A stretch of DNA of 20,138 nucleotides from Euryarchaeota archaeon UBA433 (GCA_002495535.1 DAFX01000089.1:1-20138), one strand, 5' to 3'. Positions 1-8,396 are shown, counted from the first letter of the stretch. Notes: generated from the letters alone by a model not told the origin. Translations and numbers: made by a program.

Positions 1-294
1 AACCACAGTGATATCGATCAAGTTGCTGGCCAAATCAAGGCCATCTGCGACAATGGTGGAATCTCCCTGCGTGGCCCTATCCCATTGCCTACCCGCCGTT
101 TGGTCGTCCCTGTTCGCAAGGCACCAGATGGTGAAGGCGTCGAAACCTATGACCACTGGGAACTTCGTGTTCACAAGCGTCTACTTGAGATGGACATCAC
201 GTCCGGAAAGGATGAATCGGCTCTTCGCCAAGTCACCCGTATCCCAATCCCTGACACAGTCAGCATTGAACTTTCAATGCGCTCTGTGAACTGA
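1..294 (+). CDS. rps10: 30S ribosomal protein uS10 (S10), C-terminal part
   Basis: Ribosomal protein of the small-subunit head, near the mRNA path. The window opens inside the gene: frame 1 is open from base 1 and ends at TGA 292-294, giving 97 residues. Archaeal S10 is about 102-108 residues, so only roughly the first 10 are missing. Seen: the family segment GPIPLPTRRLVVPVRKAPDG, then DHWELRVHKRL, and the C-terminal strand IPIPDTVSIELSMRSVN. The spelling is archaeal/eukaryotic rather than bacterial. In many euryarchaea rps10 follows the EF-1alpha gene, which would lie upstream, outside the window. Identification is firm; only the start is unseen. Confidence 0.97.
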   Translation, partial: NHSDIDQVAGQIKAICDNGGISLRGPIPLPTRRLVVPVRKAPDGEGVETYDHWELRVHKRLLEMDITSGKDESALRQVTRIPIPDTVSIELSMRSVN

Positions 295-326
295 GTTCGA
301 TCATCGAAACCGATGCGCTACAAACG

Positions 327-355
327 TCATGCCGTAAGGCTGCTTCGTGGCATGA
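327..355 (+). terminator. inverted repeat just downstream of rps10
   Basis: TCATGCC (327-333) and GGCATGA (349-355) form a perfect 7-bp stem with a 15-nt loop, 33 bp past the rps10 stop. No long T-run follows, so this is at best a transcript-end stabiliser. Its position between convergent genes fits a 3'-end element; function is inferred. Confidence 0.3.
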
Positions 356-368
356 AGATGCCTTGACT

Positions 369-385
369 GTTCAATTCAATTGAAC
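369..385. terminator. 17-bp palindrome between convergent rps10 and GINS-like gene
   Basis: GTTCAATT-C-AATTGAAC is a perfect 8-bp inverted repeat around one central base, 7 bp from the stop codon of the minus-strand gene. An AT-rich palindrome between two converging 3' ends suits a bidirectional terminator or roadblock, but a protein-binding site is equally possible. Only the symmetry is directly seen. Confidence 0.35.
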
Positions 386-391
386 CGTGTA

Positions 392-1441
392 TCAAAGTGC
401 TGCTGCTTCAGCAACCCCGGATTCAATCAACCAATCCGCAGAGTCCTGGTCAACAAAGTGTACGTCCCCTGCTTCCAAAGCCAACGATTCACCCGATGCG
501 GTAACGATTGGCTCGGGGCTTGTCATCAAGACTCGGATACGGATCAATGATGGCGAGGCTGGAGGATCTTCTGGTTCCACTTCTTTGACGTCGCTGTCTC
601 CTTCTTCTGGCGCTTCAAACGCTTCATCGAGTGAAATTGCAGGTTGCTTCGAGGGGGCTAATTCCATGGCAGCTGCATGCTTTGCTCCGTCTGAATTGCC
701 CATGAAAGCAATCATCTCATCGTCAGCGTCGCTAGGGGTTTTGGCCGAAACCGGCGCCTGTTCATCCAGATCGGCATGGACATATTCGTCCAAATCTGGC
801 CATTCATCCGGCCCCATCAAGCGCTCCTCATCGATGTCTGCTTCGGGAAGCGGCTCGGGCCCTTGGTCCTCAAAAGCAAGCGCAGGTGGCGGTCGAGAAG
901 TGATGTTTGATTCTGTGAACGAATCGAGTTGCATGGTTCCAGGTGCATGGCGTTTTGGCAAAGCGATGCCTTCTCCAGCTAGACCGTCTTGCATCGAAGA
1001 CCAATCGACTTCCATCTTGAACCGGTCCATTGCAATTTGAACCGCATGGTAAAACGCCTTCTCAGCAGGATCGTGGCGTTGCCAATCAAGGGCGGGCAAT
1101 TCCTGTGCAGCTCCACCGTGTTGCGAGGCGCTGCGCAACGATTGTGATGCCGTGTGTTGAACAACGGCGACGGTGCGTTTGCGGGCCAGTTCTGATGCAA
1201 TATGGCGTATGTTGGCTTGCCGCTTCTGTAGGTTCTGGAGCCGCATACCGGTGATGCCTTTCATCAGCATTGATTGAATCTCTAAATCCAGTGTATTGAG
1301 CAAACTTTTGACCATCTTCCAAAAGTCCGGCCGTGGCAAAGCAACGGGCATATGACGGGTAGATTGAAGCCGATGCGTCGAAAACAGCTGTTCCTCAACC
1401 TCACGCGATTGAGCGCTGTCAAGGTTGCCGAGCGACGACAT
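392..1441 (-). CDS. GINS-like DNA replication factor (Gins51/15 type) with long acidic linker
   Basis: Probable archaeal GINS subunit. GINS joins the MCM helicase and GAN/RecJ-like factor in the CMG-like replicative complex. Seen in 349 residues: an N-terminal helical part (about 35-150) with the pattern expected of a GINS A-domain, including DFWKMVKSLLNTLDLEI and the basic LARKRTVAVVQHTAS; a low-complexity acidic Pro/Ala/Asp/Glu linker (about 170-298); and a small C-terminal beta domain (299-349) with IRIRVLMTSPEPIV and LEAGDVHFVDQDSADWLIESGVA. The last resembles the archaeal GINS B-domain consensus (V-R-V-L, P-x-x-V, L-x-x-G-D-V, P-x-x-x-A-x-x-L-I-x-x-G-V-A). A-domain before B-domain is the Gins51 order. 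The linker is far longer than usual. A shared divergent promoter region (1442-1552) separates it from the surface-protein gene. The assignment rests on motif recognition only; a protein with an unrelated B-like fold is the alternative. Confidence 0.62.
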   Translation of the reverse strand: MSSLGNLDSAQSREVEEQLFSTHRLQSTRHMPVALPRPDFWKMVKSLLNTLDLEIQSMLMKGITGMRLQNLQKRQANIRHIASELARKRTVAVVQHTASQSLRSASQHGGAAQELPALDWQRHDPAEKAFYHAVQIAMDRFKMEVDWSSMQDGLAGEGIALPKRHAPGTMQLDSFTESNITSRPPPALAFEDQGPEPLPEADIDEERLMGPDEWPDLDEYVHADLDEQAPVSAKTPSDADDEMIAFMGNSDGAKHAAAMELAPSKQPAISLDEAFEAPEEGDSDVKEVEPEDPPASPSLIRIRVLMTSPEPIVTASGESLALEAGDVHFVDQDSADWLIESGVAEAAAL

Positions 1442-1495
1442 CGGTTAGGCGTATGGCCGACATACTTTGAACCCTTCATTGCCTAAGCCTGAATC

Positions 1496-1552
1496 ATGAT
1501 GTGCGTTGCTTCATATCGAATGGCTCACCTCGCTCTAGCGAGGTGGTCTTGA
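1496..1552 (+). CDS. possible 18-residue leader ORF abutting the giant gene
   Basis: ATG 1496 (or ATG 1499) opens a short frame that reads MMCVASYRMAHLALARWS and stops at TGA 1550-1552, directly against the GTG start at 1553. It is in the same frame as the downstream gene, so it is a stop-separated leader. The ORF contains the whole hairpin at 1526-1545. Translation is not demonstrated. A weak TATA-like stretch lies at about 1461-1469. It could be chance. Confidence 0.2.
   Translation: MMCVASYRMAHLALARWS
1526..1545 (+). promoter_or_regulatory. hairpin sequestering the Shine-Dalgarno of the giant surface gene
   Basis: CACCTCGCT (1526-1534) pairs perfectly with AGCGAGGTG (1537-1545). The 3' arm contains GAGGTG (1540-1545), a six-base match to the archaeal anti-Shine-Dalgarno (CACCTCC), and lies 7 nt before the GTG start at 1553. 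The ribosome-binding site is therefore fully inside the stem. The structure exists in RNA only if the transcript starts upstream of 1526. Confidence 0.6.
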
Positions 1553-4500
1553 GTGAAGTCACAAAAGCGACAATCAGCCGTACGAAACGGCCCGATTCGC
1601 GTGTGTTGTGCTCTTGTTGTCTTGATGATCGCCACCGGCTTGAGCCCAATGGTGACCAACGCAGAAATGCCTTCATGGTCCAGTGAAGAACAGAACCACG
1701 GCACGGACCTCATCGAATTCTTCCCTGCACAGAACACAACCTCGGTGCTCAGTTCGATCGATGATGCACTGGTGTTCGATGCAAACAGAACCCTCACCGG
1801 TGGTCGTCTTACCGTTGAACCACTATGGTCGAGTAGTGATGCCAACGGAACCAATTACGGCGTTTCCTCCACAAATCAATGGAATGGCACCCACCTTAAC
1901 ACCAACGGGATTGGCCATGGAGGGCAGTTGACGCTGGCTACCGAAGCATCGCTTGGGACCATCACAGATTTCGAATCCACAGTTCGGACCGCCTCAGGGT
2001 GGATGGGCGTTGGTGATGATCATGAAGCATGGGTCATCGTTCAACCACACATCGATCCGCTCACCACTCAATCGGGGATGCTTCTTCCAATCAATGGTTC
2101 GGGCACCAACGCACCCCCTCTCACCGCGTCAACACCAAGCGCTCTATCCACTCGTGGTGAAGGGGATCTTCTTGCCAACATGACCGGATGCATACGTTCG
2201 CCTTCATATGAAACTCCGAACTTCATCAACAATTACACCCTGTATTTCGATCACTGGTTGGCATTAAATTCCGACGACGCAGCATGGGTAGAGATCAAAA
2301 CCAGTTTGGGGGCTTGGGCTCCCATACCCCCGATTGACGCTTACAATGCTACATCGAGCAACCCAATTGCCCCCTCATCTGTTTGGAACGGTGCTTCTCC
2401 AGAATGGACCAATGCCACCTTCCTTCTTGACCCATATGTCAGCTCCCTTCAGGACTCCATTGAAGTGAAGTTCTGCTATGCAACCGGTACCTCTCAAGCC
2501 CCTCGAGGCGGATGGTTCGTGGACGAAGTTGTCCTGAACAATCAAGGGGACAATCCCGGTGCATGGTTCCACGGAAATCTGTCTGGTAATTATTTGCCAA
2601 ATGCAGGCGGCCAACTAGCGTTGTCTCTTGATTTTTCGAACCAGACCGGTCAAACTGTGGAACTTGAAATTTCATCAAACTGGGACATTGAAGGCGGTAC
2701 ACGAGATCATCTCACGGCATGGATTTCATTTGACAATGGCTCAAGTTTTTCTCCGATTTCAAATCATCCAGGTCATCCTAACAACGGGGCCTTGTGCAAT
2801 GGTGTGTTCTTCAACGGACCTGATTCCTCGAACGCATGGTGCCCCGTGATGTATTCGCTTCCTTGGAACACGATAGCACCACAAAACGTTAGCAATGTGC
2901 TGCTTCGATTCTGGGTTCAGACCAACGCAAACAACAATTTCGGAGGTACGGCATCAAGCGGCTGGGAGGGCGTTTTCATCGATGATGTCAGCGTATGGCT
3001 GAATCGTGGAACCGCTTCTCAAAGCAAAACAGTCCTTGCAAATTTCACCACACAACCATCGCTCAACAATGGATCTGCTGACGGTTGGTTGACCTACGAT
3101 GGTTCAGCCCCAAATGAATGGCAATGGACGCAAGCCTTCGGCAACAACGGCCAAACGTTAGCAACTGAAGGTTTCGAAACCAATTTCCAACTGCCTGCAG
3201 GTTGGTCTCTTGATGCAGTTTCGAACAGGCGATGGGATGTAGGTGTCACCTCAAACTCTTCTGGTTTTGGTCCTGGTGTCTGGCATTCAGGTACGAACGG
3301 TGCTGGCATTTACTTGGATGATGAATACCGCAACAACATGCTCACCCATCTCTATACTCCAGAATATTCCCTGCCCGAAAATTCGACCGCCCGCCTCACC
3401 TTCAGAAGTTGGGTGTGTACCGAATCGAGTTGGGACGGCGGTGCCGTTTCAATCTCCACCGACGGCGGCGAATCCTGGTGGTTTTTGCCCCCAACCTTGA
3501 ACGGTTTCCACGATCAAATATCGACCGTAAACAGCAATTCTCCGCTGTTTGGTGAAGGGATCTTTGATGGGTCTCAGGTGGTGGGCGGCTGCCACAATGT
3601 GCAACGCGGGTTTGACCTCAAAACTTTTGATTTATCCAATCTTTCTGGTTCAGATGTCCGTGCCAGATTCACATTCTTTTCTGACCAACTCATCGAATTA
3701 GACGGCTGGTATATTGACGATGCTGGTATTGAAATCGACGTCTATGAACCATCTGGAACTTGGGTTTCAGACCCGATTCACCCAAACCCACATTTTGGTT
3801 GGGGGAGCGTCGATGGTTTTGTCTCTGAACCCTCGAACACCAGCATTCGTTTCGATGTTTTAGACGCCAACGGAACGGTGCTTGTAGGCTATGAAAATCG
3901 TACGCTCCCGATTGATCTGGCCTTCGATCAAGACCACCACCTCTCGCTAAGCATTCGCGCTCATCTGACAACAAATGACCCACTTCTCACCCCTTCCCTT
4001 GCACGCTTGAACATCGGCTCAGTCGGTTACTATGACGCCTACCACCACCGCAATGCGCCCTACCCTGGTGTGGGGCTTAGCAACCTCAACATCGATTCCG
4101 ACGGGCTTCTTACCGCCTCCTCTGCTGCGTCATTGATCTGGGATTTTGAATCGGTTTGTCCGTTTCAAACCTTCATCGTTGAATCCTATGGCGACAACCT
4201 CTCAGCAACCCATTCGGGTTTCGCCCTTGAGGCGTGGACCTACGCCCCACTGGAACCTCCTGTGCTCCACAGAACCTTGACCAAAAGCACAACCCCGGTG
4301 TTCGAAACTGAAATAGCTCTGAGTTGGGTTGGTGGGGATGCATCCCAGGGATTCACATTCGAGCCTCGTTGTGCTTTGGAACCGCGGGCACCTCACATCA
4401 CTTTGGGCAATGAAAACACCACTTTGTTTGAATGGCCAGCATCATCGGCTGGCTCGAGTTTTGGTCTGACTCGAGGGCTTTATGCAGTGAACGGAACTCA

Positions 4501-7500
4501 AAGTGGGCTGAACGCCGCAACCAATGGTTCAGTGGAACTGGTTCAAAATGGCACCCAATCTGCTCATCTCTCATGGTACCTGCCGATCAGCGACCCCTAC
4601 ACTCCAGCATCGCTGAGTTATACAATGCAAGTCTTGGTGGAAATGACAGGGAATAGCACTTCTGGGGCGATTGAATTCCAACAAGGAGGACCAACGCTCA
4701 CGCTTTCTTCCAATCAAAGCGTTCGTCAGGACCGCATCACTCACGACGCGGTATGCGTACCCGCACCAGAACCAGGTCAAGCGAACCTCGCTCTGTGTCA
4801 TTTCCCAATGACGATGAGCGGTAATTTTTCTGTGCAATTTAGCCAGGCCGTGTTCATCCCCGCACACCAACACATCGTCAACTCACTTCCTCAACAACTT
4901 CTCAATCAAGTCGCGTCAAACTTCACAGCCACCAACGCCTCTTCCACAGTCGTGCTGCCGCTCTATGCTACGACTGGAACTGGTTCAATAGAGGTGAATT
5001 TGAGCGCAACCACCCAACCGGCTCTCGTCGACAAAATCTCACCGATTGCACACGTTCGTTGGTTGCCGGGCCAAACCGTCGTTTTCGAAACACAGCACTG
5101 GCGCGGCGATGCCAACCAACCGAGTCTTGATGCCCCAGATTTCACGAAGGTGGAGTTCATGCTTTCACCAACAAAGTACCAATCCGACGCAGTCGTTCAC
5201 CTCGAGGTGATCGATGTCGATTCGACACCTCAATTTCGCCAGTTGGCAGGAGTGGCTTACGCCCACCTCATTTCGCAAAACTCATCGGTCAGTTGTTCGA
5301 TGAATGTCTGCAACGTAACATGGTCACTGACCAGCACCTGGGCGTTTGATGACATCGATGATGTGCACGCTCTTGCGTTTGGAACCGATGTCGATGGCTT
5401 GTCAACGGGCCCTGCCCACCTTCACCGCCAAACGGGGTTCAATGAAATCGAAAACGATTTGGAGGTTGTTGACTTTTCCCTGATGGACGCGAATCAACGA
5501 AACTTGAACGATTGGTCAAACCCCCAATGGCCGTTCCATCTGAGTGCAAACCAAACCATGCAAGCGTCGGGAGCCGTCCGTTTCCAAGGTATTGCACAGG
5601 CCTATGTCGCACAGGGGCAGGCCGAGGTTCGAATTGATGCGGTTGCTGTGCCACCAATCAACCAAAGTGGCGGCCCAAATGAATGGCCAAGTGACCAGGT
5701 TGAATGGACGGCTTCCTGGTTCAGCGAAGTGGATGCGAATGGACACTTCTCAGTGATGTTGTCGACACCATCAGAGGATGCAGGAGTGCCTTCAGGCACT
5801 CGAATTTTGGTATCTCCACACATTGAACGAAGGGGTCCAAGCGATGTGGTTGCAACGACAAGTCTAGATTTCACCTCAAGGTCGAACGATGTTCCATTCC
5901 TGTTCGATCGCGTAGCACCGAATACCATTTCCTTGCTCGCTCTTGATCCAGGTGGTTATGCGCCAGCTGACAATCACATTTGGATGAAAGGCCAAGATGT
6001 GGCCCTCAGGGTCACCCTCGAAGACGAGGAAGGCTTGGCGAATTCCCTTCTTCTTCATACCTGGTTGGAATCCAGAGACGATTCAAATTTGGACGGGCAA
6101 ATGGACGCTGATGAGTATGTCGTACAAACGGTATCCTTCAACCTCGGTCTGACAGAGGCGGTGATCGACCTTCCTCTTTTGCCTTGGCTTGACATCACGG
6201 GGGGGGCTTCATCTGGAAAGGCAAGCGTGGTCATCGAGGCGTTTGACTTGGCAGGCAACATGTTAGAGGGCGGAGGCACGTTTGGCGAATCTCAAGACTT
6301 GGGTACGGTCTTTGTGCAGGAACGATACGATGCTCTCATCGAAACCTCATCGTTGCAATTCGATGCTTTGAACGGTAAATTGCTGTTGGGGCATGAGCAT
6401 ACTTTTGCTTTTACAATCACCGATGGCAACGGCATCACTTCGTTGGACGAACTTGAATTGGCTCTGCTGGGCAGGGATCAAAGCAACATGTGCTTCATCG
6501 AATACAAGCCTCGGACAGAGCAGATTTTTTATGATTTAGAATGCTTCGAATTTGCACCAACGGTATCGGTTGCGCAACAAGGATTGCAACAAATGTGGTC
6601 TGTGTCCATCAGCTTCCGACTCGCATGGTCTTTTGATTCGAGTTCACTGACAGAAGCCGCGATTCCTTCGCTCAAAGTGTTTGATGAAGGGCAAGACTTG
6701 GGCTTAGGCTTGTCAAAAATCAGCATTTTCGCTTGGCATGTTTCGTCCCAGCTCGAGGTGTCTTTCATTCAATTTGAAGACCTGACTTCACCCATTGGTA
6801 GCGTGGTTGGTCACCATTTTTGGTTGCATCGCAACGATGAATTGAACCTGACGATCGCGTTGAGGCACGTCAACACCAATGTTTTGGCTGAATTTATCCC
6901 TGAGCGAATCACTGCACAGATTGTGCTTTCCGATGGTGAACGTTCGATTGGCTCCAATATTTCGTTTGATGACGCTGGCTTTGGCAACTCGGTCCTCACG
7001 CTCAACGACACCGTTGTGAAACACAATTCAGGGTTTATTGACGTCATCGTACAGGACTCACTCGTTCTTCATGACGAGCGTTTTAATTTCTCGATTGATC
7101 GGTTTTCTCCCCAATTGACGGTTCCTCCAGGAACCCTGGGCATTGTCGATTCTGATCGTTTGGACGATCAAGACATCATCGTCATCGTGAGCGATCAGGA
7201 AGGTCTTGGGAACGCATCAATGAACATACACTGGCACTTCCTCAGGCTCGGTCAGGTCTTGGAGGGCAGCACGGGCTCAAGCGCTGTTGAAAGGTCAGCG
7301 GGCAGCGGCACCACGAACACTTATTCGGGAACAATCGACATGCGCCCGAGTGAATCGGTGACGCTTGAAAGAACAGACAGATTAGAGGTGTGGTTTTCAG
7401 GCTCTGATTTGGCAGGGCGCGATCTTTCTGGTTTTGGCACCGAAGAAGCACCAATGACGCCCACCTTCCGGTGGGTTGCGTTCGAACCTCGTTTTGATGA

Positions 7501-7984
7501 CATCGTTGTGACGCCCTACCGTCCAAGCGTGGGGGAGAACATCACCATCTTTGTTCGCATCGCCAATGAAGGCTTAGTCAACGGAAGCACGACGGTCCAC
7601 CTGATTGATGCTGATGGCCGTATTCTCGAGCGCAACACATCTCACCTCGAACCTGGCACGTGGGTTGAACACAATTGGAGCGTCGAAACATGGACCACTG
7701 GTCGTTTGGGGCTCAGCGTCAAACTGGTCGATGTGACAGGAAACATACCGTTGCCAATGGGTGAAGTTCAATCCCGACAGGACGCTACAAGCGGCGGACT
7801 TGATGCAATTGGTTTTGCCGCATTGGTCGTGATCCTTGCTGCTGGAGTGCTCGGATTCAGCATCTATCGTCGACGAGAAGCCATGGCTGAATTCACTCAG
7901 AAACAGGTGGATGCGGCCCTTTTCGAACGTAGTGCCCCTCCGCCACGGCCGAAAGATTTGGACGACCTTGATGAAGAGCAATAG
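1553..7984 (+). CDS. giant secreted, membrane-anchored surface protein (2143 aa)
   Basis: Predicted extracellular protein of unknown ligand or substrate. The GTG start is chosen because GAGGTG sits 7 nt upstream and a Sec signal peptide follows: basic n-region, hydrophobic core VCCALVVLMIATGL, likely cleavage after TNA (residue about 37). Residues about 205-730 hold three jelly-roll-like modules ending in related strands GGWFVDEVVLNN (about 318), WEGVFIDDVSVW (about 470) and LDGWYIDDAGIEI (about 720), reminiscent of MAM/immune-inhibitor-A-type beta-sandwiches. Later parts look like Ig/cadherin-like repeats. DSNLDGQMDADEY (about 1510) is EF-loop-like. Residues about 1980-2062 resemble a CARDB domain. 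A membrane helix (about 2085-2105, IGFAALVVILAAGVLGFSIY) is followed by RRR and a short acidic cytosolic tail with APPPRP. N-glycosylation sequons are abundant. No protease or other catalytic motif was recognised; an adhesin or surface-scaffold role is inference. Confidence 0.9.
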   Translation: MKSQKRQSAVRNGPIRVCCALVVLMIATGLSPMVTNAEMPSWSSEEQNHGTDLIEFFPAQNTTSVLSSIDDALVFDANRTLTGGRLTVEPLWSSSDANGTNYGVSSTNQWNGTHLNTNGIGHGGQLTLATEASLGTITDFESTVRTASGWMGVGDDHEAWVIVQPHIDPLTTQSGMLLPINGSGTNAPPLTASTPSALSTRGEGDLLANMTGCIRSPSYETPNFINNYTLYFDHWLALNSDDAAWVEIKTSLGAWAPIPPIDAYNATSSNPIAPSSVWNGASPEWTNATFLLDPYVSSLQDSIEVKFCYATGTSQAPRGGWFVDEVVLNNQGDNPGAWFHGNLSGNYLPNAGGQLALSLDFSNQTGQTVELEISSNWDIEGGTRDHLTAWISFDNGSSFSPISNHPGHPNNGALCNGVFFNGPDSSNAWCPVMYSLPWNTIAPQNVSNVLLRFWVQTNANNNFGGTASSGWEGVFIDDVSVWLNRGTASQSKTVLANFTTQPSLNNGSADGWLTYDGSAPNEWQWTQAFGNNGQTLATEGFETNFQLPAGWSLDAVSNRRWDVGVTSNSSGFGPGVWHSGTNGAGIYLDDEYRNNMLTHLYTPEYSLPENSTARLTFRSWVCTESSWDGGAVSISTDGGESWWFLPPTLNGFHDQISTVNSNSPLFGEGIFDGSQVVGGCHNVQRGFDLKTFDLSNLSGSDVRARFTFFSDQLIELDGWYIDDAGIEIDVYEPSGTWVSDPIHPNPHFGWGSVDGFVSEPSNTSIRFDVLDANGTVLVGYENRTLPIDLAFDQDHHLSLSIRAHLTTNDPLLTPSLARLNIGSVGYYDAYHHRNAPYPGVGLSNLNIDSDGLLTASSAASLIWDFESVCPFQTFIVESYGDNLSATHSGFALEAWTYAPLEPPVLHRTLTKSTTPVFETEIALSWVGGDASQGFTFEPRCALEPRAPHITLGNENTTLFEWPASSAGSSFGLTRGLYAVNGTQSGLNAATNGSVELVQNGTQSAHLSWYLPISDPYTPASLSYTMQVLVEMTGNSTSGAIEFQQGGPTLTLSSNQSVRQDRITHDAVCVPAPEPGQANLALCHFPMTMSGNFSVQFSQAVFIPAHQHIVNSLPQQLLNQVASNFTATNASSTVVLPLYATTGTGSIEVNLSATTQPALVDKISPIAHVRWLPGQTVVFETQHWRGDANQPSLDAPDFTKVEFMLSPTKYQSDAVVHLEVIDVDSTPQFRQLAGVAYAHLISQNSSVSCSMNVCNVTWSLTSTWAFDDIDDVHALAFGTDVDGLSTGPAHLHRQTGFNEIENDLEVVDFSLMDANQRNLNDWSNPQWPFHLSANQTMQASGAVRFQGIAQAYVAQGQAEVRIDAVAVPPINQSGGPNEWPSDQVEWTASWFSEVDANGHFSVMLSTPSEDAGVPSGTRILVSPHIERRGPSDVVATTSLDFTSRSNDVPFLFDRVAPNTISLLALDPGGYAPADNHIWMKGQDVALRVTLEDEEGLANSLLLHTWLESRDDSNLDGQMDADEYVVQTVSFNLGLTEAVIDLPLLPWLDITGGASSGKASVVIEAFDLAGNMLEGGGTFGESQDLGTVFVQERYDALIETSSLQFDALNGKLLLGHEHTFAFTITDGNGITSLDELELALLGRDQSNMCFIEYKPRTEQIFYDLECFEFAPTVSVAQQGLQQMWSVSISFRLAWSFDSSSLTEAAIPSLKVFDEGQDLGLGLSKISIFAWHVSSQLEVSFIQFEDLTSPIGSVVGHHFWLHRNDELNLTIALRHVNTNVLAEFIPERITAQIVLSDGERSIGSNISFDDAGFGNSVLTLNDTVVKHNSGFIDVIVQDSLVLHDERFNFSIDRFSPQLTVPPGTLGIVDSDRLDDQDIIVIVSDQEGLGNASMNIHWHFLRLGQVLEGSTGSSAVERSAGSGTTNTYSGTIDMRPSESVTLERTDRLEVWFSGSDLAGRDLSGFGTEEAPMTPTFRWVAFEPRFDDIVVTPYRPSVGENITIFVRIANEGLVNGSTTVHLIDADGRILERNTSHLEPGTWVEHNWSVETWTTGRLGLSVKLVDVTGNIPLPMGEVQSRQDATSGGLDAIGFAALVVILAAGVLGFSIYRRREAMAEFTQKQVDAALFERSAPPPRPKDLDDLDEEQ

Positions 7985-8016
7985 TCAAGAACAGGAGGTC
8001 CGAGCGGTGACCACAA

Positions 8017-8098
8017 GCCGGGGTTCCCGAGCGGTCAAAGGGGGTGGACTCAAGATCCTCTGCGTAAAGCTTCGCAGGTTCGAATCCTGCCCCCGGCA
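8017..8098 (+). tRNA. tRNA-Leu (anticodon CAA)
   Basis: The acceptor stem GCCGGGG (8017-8023) pairs with CCCCGGC (8091-8097), with discriminator A at 8098. D-stem CCC/GGG, D-loop GAGCGGTCAAA. The anticodon loop CTCAAGA (8049-8055) gives CAA at 8051-8053, decoding UUG. A 13-nt class-II variable arm (8061-8073) marks Leu rather than a class-I tRNA. T-arm GCAGG-TTCGAAT-CCTGC (8074-8090). CCA is not encoded, as is common in archaea, and no intron is seen. The anticodon stem has one U-U opposition (8045 against the second-last stem base). It lies 32 bp after the surface-protein stop, on the same strand. Confidence 0.96.
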
Positions 8099-8131
8099 TC
8101 AAAAACGAACATTTTGACCTCTATGGTCGAT

Positions 8132-8156
8132 CTTTCAAGGTCTATGAAAGGAGGTT
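8132..8156. terminator. weak hairpin plus T-tract between tRNA-Leu and DUF2892 gene
   Basis: CTTTCA (8132-8137) and TGAAAG (8145-8150) form a 6-bp stem with a 7-nt loop, followed within a few bases by TTTT. It lies between a rightward tRNA and a leftward gene, where transcripts of both must end. Reading leftward there is also a T5 tract at about 8101-8105. Weak evidence. Confidence 0.25.
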
Positions 8157-8162
8157 TTGCGT

Positions 8163-8396
8163 TCACAGCGGGGTGCGGATGCCCATTGCTCTGACCACAC
8201 ACCAGCCTGCTCGTGCTTCAAAGATAGAGAATGCACCACCTGCGAGTGCGCCACCAGCAAGGAGCCACCAGATGGTTCCGTCCAAGGCGCCTAGGCCCGC
8301 AATGGCGAGCATGATTGTACCGCCAGCGACGGCGGCGATTCCTCCCATAAGTCGGGCTGCTTTACCAGCCGCATCGATGTTACATTCCAGTGCCAT
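8163..8396 (-). CDS. small membrane protein, DUF2892 / YgaP-type transmembrane domain
   Basis: A 77-residue protein with two membrane helices, the first about 15-35 (GGIAAVAGGTIMLAIAGLGA) and the second about 40-60 (WWLLAGGALAGGAFSIF). The layout matches the DUF2892 (YgaP-like TM) family: short N-terminal ECNID, two helices, then a terminal block GWCVVRAMGIRTPL whose Gly-Trp-Cys and Thr-Pro residues are typical. In some bacteria this domain is fused to rhodanese; here it stands alone. The function of the stand-alone form is unknown. ATG 8396 is preferred over the upstream in-frame ATG at 8453 because a TATA-like box lies 21-28 bp upstream, fitting a leaderless transcript, and the extra 19 residues would add an unconserved polar tail. 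The HAD gene upstream is on the same strand, 83 bp away. Confidence 0.8.
   Translation of the reverse strand: MALECNIDAAGKAARLMGGIAAVAGGTIMLAIAGLGALDGTIWWLLAGGALAGGAFSIFEARAGWCVVRAMGIRTPL

Noticed and set aside
387..1040. 217-residue Ser-rich open frame on the plus strand
   Set aside because: It is the exact antisense of the GINS-like gene's acidic linker; its low-complexity Ser/Gly composition is the shadow of Asp/Glu/Pro/Ala codons, and it has no recognisable domain or start signal.
7893..8102. Minus-strand frame beginning MMPGAGFEPAKLYAEDLEST
   Set aside because: This is the well-known spurious translation of a tRNA gene read on its opposite strand; the tRNA-Leu explains it.
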